Source of the DNA: Pseudomonadota bacterium
Lineage (GTDB): Bacteria > Pseudomonadota > Gammaproteobacteria > Xanthomonadales > Xanthomonadaceae
Length of the DNA: 11,468 nt
Assembly: GCA_023425225.1 (NCBI GenBank)
Contig: JAFADB010000081.1
Span: 1-11,468, forward strand
Direction: 5' to 3'
A program made the position numbers and the translations under genes. A model generated the notes under the pieces. It worked only from the letters and a program-made list of their open reading frames with translations, did not search any database and was not told the origin of the DNA. Of the stretch, positions 1 to 5,326 are shown piece after piece (positions within the stretch are counted from its first letter, which is position 1; each line of letters starts with the position of its first letter).

Positions 1-187
1 AATGGTGGTGGTCGAGGATGTTCCAGCCCGGTCGGCTGAGGTTGGCCGGGGTATCGAGGTGAGTATCGAGCACGGGAAAACGCTCATGCAGCGCGCGGGC
101 CGCTTTCGACGTATCGGCGGCCTGCAGCGGGCCAGCCATCGCCAGCACCGTGGACAGCGCCAACAACCGGATGCAACTGTTCGACAT
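1..187 (-). CDS. M19-family (renal/membrane dipeptidase-like) exported peptidase, N-terminal part only
   Basis: The first 62 residues of a protein that continues beyond the left edge are visible. The family hydrolyses dipeptides with a two-zinc centre. Residues 1-23 look like a Sec signal peptide (MSNSCIRLLALSTVLAMA, then LQA before the likely cut), so the enzyme should act in the periplasm or be membrane attached. The mature part opens with a VLDTHLDTPAN motif; H43 and D45 form the HxD pair that binds the first metal in M19 peptidases. The ATG is at 187, with a purine-rich AGAAGGG about 10 bases upstream. It lies 105 bases downstream of the TonB-dependent receptor gene on the same strand, so both may share a transcript. 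Peptide import followed by dipeptide cleavage is an inference. The family call rests on the short N-terminal motif alone; the remaining metal ligands are outside the window. Confidence 0.72.
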   Translation of the reverse strand, partial: MSNSCIRLLALSTVLAMAGPLQAADTSKAARALHERFPVLDTHLDTPANLSRPGWNILDHHH

Positions 188-256
188 CAATGGGATCCCT
201 TCTACGGAAAGGCGCAGGCGATGGCTTGCCAGCCAGCGCCCGCGCCCGTGATGGTA

Positions 257-280
257 CCGGCCCGCCGTATGGAGGGCCGG
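257..280 (-). promoter_or_regulatory. GC-rich hairpin between receptor and dipeptidase genes
   Basis: CCGGCCC (257-263) pairs perfectly with GGGCCGG (274-280). Two further inner pairs are possible across one mismatch, leaving a GTAT loop. It sits 12 bases after the receptor stop codon. On the minus strand no T-run follows, so it is not a clear intrinsic terminator. It is more likely a 3'-end stabiliser or attenuator that lowers dipeptidase expression relative to the receptor. The fold is seen; the role is inferred. Confidence 0.45.
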
Positions 281-292
281 ATTGGAGCTTCG

Positions 293-3200
293 TCAGAAAT
301 CGTAGCTGACCGTTACGCGTGCATAGCGCGGCGTCTGGTAGGCCACCGGCTGGCCGTACAGCGGATTCAACGTGCCGTCGGGCAGCTGCGAGAACGGGTA
401 CAGGTTGGTCGGCTTCTGCGCATTGAGCACGTTGAAGATGTTGAGGTTCAACGCCAGCTTGCCGTCGGCGAAGTCGGGCTTGAAGGTCAGGCCCAGATCC
501 AGCTGGTTGATCCACGGCAGACGGCCATGCGACCCGGGAGGCGACGGAGAGCCCGTGTTGGTCTCCGGGTCGTAGCAGAAGTGGTAGGGACCGCCGGTGA
601 TCGCGCTGCCGCCGTAGCCGGCCGGGTCGCTGCCGCTGTACTCGGTACCGTAGTAGTTGCCCAGGCAGTGCTTCGGCCCACCGGACACCATGCTCAGGTT
701 GCCGGAGATGCCCAGCTCGCTGGTCAACTGGTAATAGCCGAACACCTTGATCTGATGGCGATGGTCATTGGACTGGTCGCCATTGACGTGTTCCATCAGC
801 GCCGAGTGGTCCCAGCTCTGCGTGGTCGACACCGCCGCCTGTCCCTGGTAGCTGCCCAGCGCGCCGCCGGTACGCCACAGGTCCGAACGCAGCTGTCCCT
901 CCGTGGTGCCGTAGCTGTGCGACCACACGTAGTTCGCCTTGGCGTACCACTTGCCGTCGAACGGACGCTCCAGGTTGAACTCGACCGCCGAATAGTCACG
1001 CTTGAGCTTCGGGAAACCCGCCGCCTCGCGCGTCACCGTCACCTGGCGCAGGTTGCCGCTGGTGTCGTACACATTCCAGACATTGGTCTTGCCGGGATTG
1101 ACCAGTTCCGCGCCGGCGGTGCGGGTCCAGTCGATATCCACGCCCTGGGCGGCGGCGGAATTAACCAGGCCGCGGTTGTCGGTGTCGAAGTTCTGGTCGT
1201 CGATCGCGTCGTTGAGGCGGCGATAGGTGGCGCGTACGCCGTACACCCAGCCGATGTCCAACTGCTTGGTGAAGCCGAGGATGACCTCGTCCTGGTTCTC
1301 GCCCTTGATGTCCTTGACCACGGCGGCATTCGGGTCCGAAGCGCGGCCGAAGCGGGAGTTGGCCGACACGGCCGGGCCCAGCGAGGTCGAGATGATCGGC
1401 GTACCGTCGGGATTGATGCCGCTGTAGGTGAAGTACTCGGTCTTGGACACCGAAGCGGTGAACAGTCCCACCGCCGACAGCGGCAGGCCCAGGTAGTAGC
1501 GGCCGACGTTGCCGAATACCTTGAAGCTGGAATCACCGTTCACGTCCCAGCTGAAGCCGATGCGCGGCGACCATGCGTCCACGTCGATGTACGGCACGTG
1601 GCTGATCGGCACGTAGTTGGTGAATTCGTCCTTGCGCACGCCCAGGCTCAGCAGCAGGTTGTCGGTGACCTGCCACTTGTCCTCGATGTAGTACGCCTTC
1701 TGCTTGGCGTCGTAGGAATTCAGGCCGCTGGTGGTGTCCTTGGTGACGTAGTAGCCGGATGCGCCATAGACCGGATCGACCAGGCCGGGGCTGGGCGCAC
1801 CCTTGCCGCCGGCCTCGTTGGCCGACTGGCTGATCAGGCCATTCGCGCCCGGAGCGGTGCCGTAGGGATCGTTGGTCCTGCCGTAGTTCCACGCATAGCC
1901 GGGGCCGGATGCCACCGAGCCGATGTTGGTAGCCTTGAGATCCTGGTTGTCCACACCCAGGCTCAGGGTATGGTTGTCGCCGATGCGCCACTCGAGGTTC
2001 AGGCGCAGGTTCTCCTTCTCGTACTCGCGGTCGGAGGCGGTGATCGAGGTGATCTTCTGCGTGCCCTCGATCGGCGTCCCACCGTTGTAGGCCGGATTCT
2101 GCAGGCTGGTGTTGCCGATCACCGGGCCGTTGGCCGGGTCGTAGTTGAAGTAGCTGATCTCGTCAGGCGTCTTCATCTTGCCGTACAGCGCGCTGACCGT
2201 GATGTTGTCGCCGAAGTAGCCGGTGTACTTGGCCGAATACAGGCTCGGACCGGCCTTGTTCACGTTCTCGTCAGTGTAGTAGCCCCCGCGCTCGCGGTTG
2301 ATGTAGTCGTACTCGTAGACCGTGCCCTTGGTCTTGTACTTGTCGCCGGCACTGGTGACCTCGAGCAGGTGGTTGTCGGTGATGTACCAGTCCAGCTTGC
2401 CGTACCAGCGCTTCTGCTCGTAATCGTAGTCGGTCAGGCCACCGACGCTGCCGTTGTCGGTATCGCGGTTGGTGCCGATGCGGGTACCGTGGGAATCGAC
2501 CTTCTCCGCCGCCGCGAAGAAGAACAGCCGGTCCTTGAGGATCGGGCCGCCGATGTAGGCGCTGTAGGTGTTGGAGGTGGCCTTGGTCTCGCTCAGCGGC
2601 TGGTACAGGCCGTTGGCCGCCCTGGCGTAGCTGTATGCAGTGTTGTTGGCGCTGGAGGACTGGCTGTCCGGACGCCAGTAGAGGTCCTTTTGGTCCGCCT
2701 TCATCGCGCTGGGCTCGAACACGGTCGCCGCGCCGAAGTGCCATTCATTGTTGCCGCGCTTGCCGATCTGGTTGATCACGCCGCCGTTGGAACGGCCGTA
2801 CTGCGCGCCGTAGCCGCCGGTGAAGATTTCCTGCTGGTCGATCGCGCCATAGGGCAGCGTCAGGCCGCCGAGGCTGTTCTGCGTGTTGGTAGTGTTGAAG
2901 CCGTTGAGGTAGTACGCGTTCTCCGAAGCCGCCGAACCACCGAAGCTGGGCAGCGACCCACCCAGCGGGCCGTTGTCGTAGCCGCCGCTGTTGACCACCA
3001 CGCCCGGCGCCAGCAGCGCGATGGCCTCGGCGCTGCGTCCCAGCGGCAGCTGCTGCAGCTGCTCGGCGGTCACCACGGTGCGGGTGTCCACGCTGGCCAC
3101 GTCGATGGGAGAGATCTGCGATCCCGTGACGTTGACGCTGCCCAGCGTCTGCACGCCCTCGGCCGAAGGCCCGGCGAAGGAAACGTCCGTATTGGCGCCC

Positions 3201-3478
3201 ACGGTGATGCCCACGTTCTCGCGGGTCTCGATGACCGCGCCATCCTGTTTCACCGTGACCTTGTACGTGCCCAGCGGCAGGTTGCCGATGGAGTAGCGGC
3301 CGCGGCTGTCGACCGGCACTTCGCGGGTGAAGCCGCTGTTGTTCTCCACCAGTACGGTCTTGCCGGTACCGTCGGCAACGCTGCCGACGATGCTGCCAGT
3401 CGTGGACTGGCCGTAGACACTGCCCGCCGCAAGGGCGAGTGCCAGTGCCAATGCGTTCTTGTGCAAGATCCGCTTCAT
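293..3478 (-). CDS. Oar-like TonB-dependent outer-membrane receptor
   Basis: A 1061-residue outer-membrane protein. Residues 1-23 are a signal peptide (K/R start, ALALALALAAGSVYG). Residues about 25-100 form a carboxypeptidase-regulatory-like beta domain, recognisable from GSIVGSVADGTGKTV and the GRYSIGNLPLGTYKVTV strand pair. A TonB-box-like LGSVNVTGS is at 112-120, followed by a plug domain to about 245 (NAYYLNGFNTTNTQNS; TGGYGAQYGRSNGGVINQ) and then a long beta-barrel rich in aromatic strands. It ends RVTVSYDF, with the terminal Phe usual for BAM substrates. The length and the N-terminal extension match the Oar subgroup, not classical siderophore receptors. The substrate cannot be read from sequence. 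The downstream M19 dipeptidase suggests peptides, and Oar relatives have also been linked to protein export. The ATG at 3478 has a GGAGAGAG ribosome-binding site about 8 bases upstream. The gene is intact. Confidence 0.93.
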   Translation of the reverse strand: MKRILHKNALALALALAAGSVYGQSTTGSIVGSVADGTGKTVLVENNSGFTREVPVDSRGRYSIGNLPLGTYKVTVKQDGAVIETRENVGITVGANTDVSFAGPSAEGVQTLGSVNVTGSQISPIDVASVDTRTVVTAEQLQQLPLGRSAEAIALLAPGVVVNSGGYDNGPLGGSLPSFGGSAASENAYYLNGFNTTNTQNSLGGLTLPYGAIDQQEIFTGGYGAQYGRSNGGVINQIGKRGNNEWHFGAATVFEPSAMKADQKDLYWRPDSQSSSANNTAYSYARAANGLYQPLSETKATSNTYSAYIGGPILKDRLFFFAAAEKVDSHGTRIGTNRDTDNGSVGGLTDYDYEQKRWYGKLDWYITDNHLLEVTSAGDKYKTKGTVYEYDYINRERGGYYTDENVNKAGPSLYSAKYTGYFGDNITVSALYGKMKTPDEISYFNYDPANGPVIGNTSLQNPAYNGGTPIEGTQKITSITASDREYEKENLRLNLEWRIGDNHTLSLGVDNQDLKATNIGSVASGPGYAWNYGRTNDPYGTAPGANGLISQSANEAGGKGAPSPGLVDPVYGASGYYVTKDTTSGLNSYDAKQKAYYIEDKWQVTDNLLLSLGVRKDEFTNYVPISHVPYIDVDAWSPRIGFSWDVNGDSSFKVFGNVGRYYLGLPLSAVGLFTASVSKTEYFTYSGINPDGTPIISTSLGPAVSANSRFGRASDPNAAVVKDIKGENQDEVILGFTKQLDIGWVYGVRATYRRLNDAIDDQNFDTDNRGLVNSAAAQGVDIDWTRTAGAELVNPGKTNVWNVYDTSGNLRQVTVTREAAGFPKLKRDYSAVEFNLERPFDGKWYAKANYVWSHSYGTTEGQLRSDLWRTGGALGSYQGQAAVSTTQSWDHSALMEHVNGDQSNDHRHQIKVFGYYQLTSELGISGNLSMVSGGPKHCLGNYYGTEYSGSDPAGYGGSAITGGPYHFCYDPETNTGSPSPPGSHGRLPWINQLDLGLTFKPDFADGKLALNLNIFNVLNAQKPTNLYPFSQLPDGTLNPLYGQPVAYQTPRYARVTVSYDF

Positions 3479-3507
3479 TCTAGATGCTCTCTCCGAAAGT
3501 GATGACG

Positions 3508-3524
3508 CCCCGGACGTTCCGGGG
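3508..3524 (-). promoter_or_regulatory. Perfect 7-bp hairpin/operator-like repeat in the receptor leader
   Basis: CCCCGGA (3508-3514) and TCCGGGG (3518-3524) are exact inverted copies around CGT. The repeat begins 30 bases upstream of the receptor ATG, between the start codon and any promoter. It could therefore fold in the mRNA leader or bind a dimeric repressor as DNA. The symmetry is seen; the function is inferred. Confidence 0.45.
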
Positions 3525-3585
3525 ACACGCTGGGTCTAGACACCGACACCGCCAAGACCTTCCTGCCAGGCATGACGAAATCCAA

Positions 3586-3600
3586 ATGAGCGTTGCTCAT
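3586..3600. promoter_or_regulatory. Operator-like palindrome ATGAGC-GTT-GCTCAT
   Basis: A perfect 6-bp inverted repeat with a 3-base spacer lies in a locally AT-richer part of the intergenic region, about 110 bases upstream of the receptor start. Its size and symmetry suit a helix-turn-helix dimer site. No regulator can be assigned from this window. A chance palindrome is possible. Confidence 0.35.
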
Positions 3601-3729
3601 GAACTGATGGCGTTGCAGGCATTGGATGTCCCGCCTTGATACTAGGCAGGCGACCTGTGTCGCGCAGCGACATCGAAGGGTGGGTGTGACATCCCCGGGT
3701 AGGTGGGTGCGGGGCCGCGGTTGGCGCCC

Positions 3730-3768
3730 GTTGCCGGCAGCCGCGACAATGGGCGACCCGCCGGCAAC
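3730..3768 (+). promoter_or_regulatory. Long perfect inverted repeat in the hemL leader
   Basis: GTTGCCGGC (3730-3738) is repeated exactly inverted as GCCGGCAAC (3760-3768), with a 21-base loop that contains the -10-like GACAAT (3745-3750). It ends 19 bases before the AGGAAA ribosome-binding site of hemL. It could be a leader hairpin that affects hemL translation, or a DNA site over the promoter. There is no T-run, so it is not a terminator. Confidence 0.45.
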
Positions 3769-3800
3769 CGCCGCCGTCCGCTCCCCGAGGAAACACCCCC

Positions 3801-5096
3801 ATGGACCACACCCGCTCCCACGACCTGTTCTCCCGCGCGCAGCCGCTGATCCCCGGCGGCGTGAACTCGCCGGTGCGCGCGTTCAAGTCGGTGGGGGGGG
3901 AACCGTTCTTCGTCCAGCGGGCCGACGGTCCTTACCTGTACGACGTGGACGGCAACCGCTACATCGACTACGTCGGCTCCTGGGGGCCGATGATCGCCGG
4001 CCACAACCATCCGGCGGTGCGCGAGGCGGTGGAGAGGGCGGTGCGCGACGGCCTGTCGTTCGGCGCGCCCTGCCCGGCCGAGGTGACCATGGCCGAGACG
4101 ATCACCCGGCTGGTGCCCTCGTGCGAGATGGTGCGCATGGTCAACTCCGGGACCGAGGCCACGCTGTCGGCGATCCGCCTGGCGCGCGGGGCAACCGGCC
4201 GCAGCCGCATCGTCAAGTTCGAGGGCTGCTACCACGGCCACGGCGACTCGTTCCTGGTCAAGGCCGGCAGCGGCATGCTGACCCTGGGCGTGCCGACCTC
4301 TCCGGGAGTGCCGGCTGCGCTGGGCGAGCTGACCTCGACGCTGAGCTACAACGATTTCGAGGCCGCCAGCGCGCTGTTCGACGAGCTCGGCGGCGAGATC
4401 GCCTGCGTGATCGTCGAGCCGGTGGTCGGCAACGCCAACTGCATCCCTCCGCGCGAGGGCTACCTGCAGCACCTGCGCGAGCTGTGCACGAAGCACGGCG
4501 CGCTGCTGATCCTGGACGAGGTGATGACCGGCTTCCGCGTGGCGCTGGGCGGCGCGCAGGCCTATTACGGAGTCACGCCGGACCTGACCACCTTCGGCAA
4601 GATCATCGGCGGCGGCATGCCGGTGGGCGCCTATGGCGGCCGCCGCGAGCTCATGCAGCAGATCGCCCCGGCCGGCCCGATCTACCAGGCCGGCACCCTG
4701 AGCGGGAACCCGGTGGCGATGGCTGCCGGCCTGGCCATGCTGGAGCTGGTGCAGGCCCCGGGCTTCCACCAGCGCCTGGCGGCCACCGCCGCCGCGGTGT
4801 GCCAGGGGCTGGAGGATGCCGCACGGCAGGCCGGGGTGCCGCTGACCACCAACCAGGTCGGCGGCATGTTCGGCCTGTTCTTCACCGACCAGAGGGTGGA
4901 AACCTATGCCCAGGCCACGTCCTGCGACGTGCCCGCCTTCAACCGCTTCTTCCACGCAATGCTGGAGCGCGGGGTGTTCCTGGCACCCTCGGCCTACGAG
5001 GCCGGTTTCGTGTCCAGTGCGCATACCTCCGAGGTCGTGGAACAGACCCTGGAGGCGGCGCGCCAGGCCCTGCGCGAGACCGCACAGGCCCGCTAG
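3801..5096 (+). CDS. hemL: Glutamate-1-semialdehyde 2,1-aminomutase
   Basis: HemL converts glutamate-1-semialdehyde to 5-aminolevulinate, the committed precursor of haem and other tetrapyrroles, in the cytoplasm with PLP. At 431 residues it has normal full length. It shows the N-terminal PGGVNSPVRAF motif (18-28), NSGTEA (115-120) for phosphate binding, YHGHGD (144-149), LDEVMTGFR (238-246) with the Asp that contacts the PLP ring nitrogen, and the PLP-binding Lys at 267 in TTFGKIIGGGMPVG. The ATG at 3801 is set by an AGGAAA ribosome-binding site about 7 bases upstream and by the conserved N-terminus. It stands alone on the plus strand between divergent and downstream genes and is probably monocistronic. 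A run of eight G encodes V31-G32-G33. Haem supply would serve the cytochrome c encoded later in the window, but no direct link is visible. Confidence 0.98.
   Translation: MDHTRSHDLFSRAQPLIPGGVNSPVRAFKSVGGEPFFVQRADGPYLYDVDGNRYIDYVGSWGPMIAGHNHPAVREAVERAVRDGLSFGAPCPAEVTMAETITRLVPSCEMVRMVNSGTEATLSAIRLARGATGRSRIVKFEGCYHGHGDSFLVKAGSGMLTLGVPTSPGVPAALGELTSTLSYNDFEAASALFDELGGEIACVIVEPVVGNANCIPPREGYLQHLRELCTKHGALLILDEVMTGFRVALGGAQAYYGVTPDLTTFGKIIGGGMPVGAYGGRRELMQQIAPAGPIYQAGTLSGNPVAMAAGLAMLELVQAPGFHQRLAATAAAVCQGLEDAARQAGVPLTTNQVGGMFGLFFTDQRVETYAQATSCDVPAFNRFFHAMLERGVFLAPSAYEAGFVSSAHTSEVVEQTLEAARQALRETAQAR
3893..3900 (+). repeat. hemL: G8 homopolymer tract inside hemL codons 31-33
   Basis: Eight consecutive G span GTG GGG GGG GAA. 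Such tracts are prone to replication slippage and to sequencing error; a one-base change would truncate HemL early. The frame is open as given. Confidence 0.9.
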
Positions 5097-5326
5097 GTGG
5101 CCGCCGTGGACACGGATGGGAACATTTGAAACTTAACGAAGCCTTTACTTTCGACACACTCCTGTCATAAGTTCGAGGCAAGCGTCCAGCGGACGGACGA
5201 GGGTGGGGACCCTTGGTGATGGCCTGAGCCGATGTCAGCGCAGATGCGAAGACCGGGGCCAGGCCACCTGTTCGCCCTTTCCGGTGTTTTCATCCAAGCC
5301 GGACCAACCGTGATCGTGCCCGACCC
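5097..5326 (+). other. Leader/intergenic region before the LuxR-type regulator
   Basis: This is 230 bases between hemL and the regulator. The stretch from 5121 to 5176 is clearly AT-richer than its surroundings and holds the best promoter candidate. A 13-base perfect inverted repeat, CGTCC-AGC-GGACG, lies at 5183-5195 and a weaker GGGT-GGGG-ACCC at 5201-5212. No good intrinsic terminator for hemL is seen, so some read-through into the regulator is possible. I see no convincing small gene. Confidence 0.5.
5144..5172 (+). promoter_or_regulatory. Candidate sigma-70-like promoter for the LuxR-type regulator
   Basis: TTTACT (5144-5149) resembles a -35 box (4 of 6 to TTGACA). CATAAG (5166-5171, 4 of 6 to TATAAT) follows after 16 bases. 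The element lies in an AT-rich island and is overlapped by a split inverted repeat, AACTTA (5130-5135) and TAAGTT (5168-5173), that could be a control site. The leader to the first ATG would be about 150 bases. Confidence 0.3.

Larger units (their letters stand above)
3479..3800. other. Divergent intergenic region between receptor gene and hemL
   Basis: This 322-base gap holds the start regions of two genes that point away from each other. I see no convincing protein-coding gene: the reading frames crossing it lack a good ribosome-binding site and run into hemL in another frame. Three perfect inverted repeats are present (3508-3524, 3586-3600, 3730-3768; listed separately), plus two copies of GGTGGGTG around 3680 and 3702. 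Promoters are not obvious. For hemL the best weak candidate is TTGGCG (3721-3726) with GACAAT (3745-3750) at an 18-base spacing. No convincing sigma-70 match was found for the receptor gene. Confidence 0.6.

Noticed and set aside
2..3502. A 1166-codon open frame on the plus strand opposite the receptor gene
   Set aside because: It is antisense to a clear TonB-dependent receptor and to the dipeptidase start. Its protein is a low-complexity mix of V, A, R, G and Q with no recognisable domain, as expected of an open antisense frame in high-GC DNA. It has no convincing ribosome-binding site.
3479..3800. A riboswitch or small RNA in the divergent intergenic region
   Set aside because: Hairpins are present, but none matches a riboswitch or small RNA class I recognise, and no T-run terminator accompanies them.
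3642..5024. A 460-codon minus-strand frame opposite hemL
   Set aside because: It is His/Arg/Ala-rich antisense noise with no family features, while hemL on the other strand is unmistakable.
3626..5170. A 514-codon plus-strand frame overlapping hemL in another frame
   Set aside because: It is an Arg/Gly/Ala/Pro-rich frame-shifted shadow of hemL without its own ribosome-binding site.
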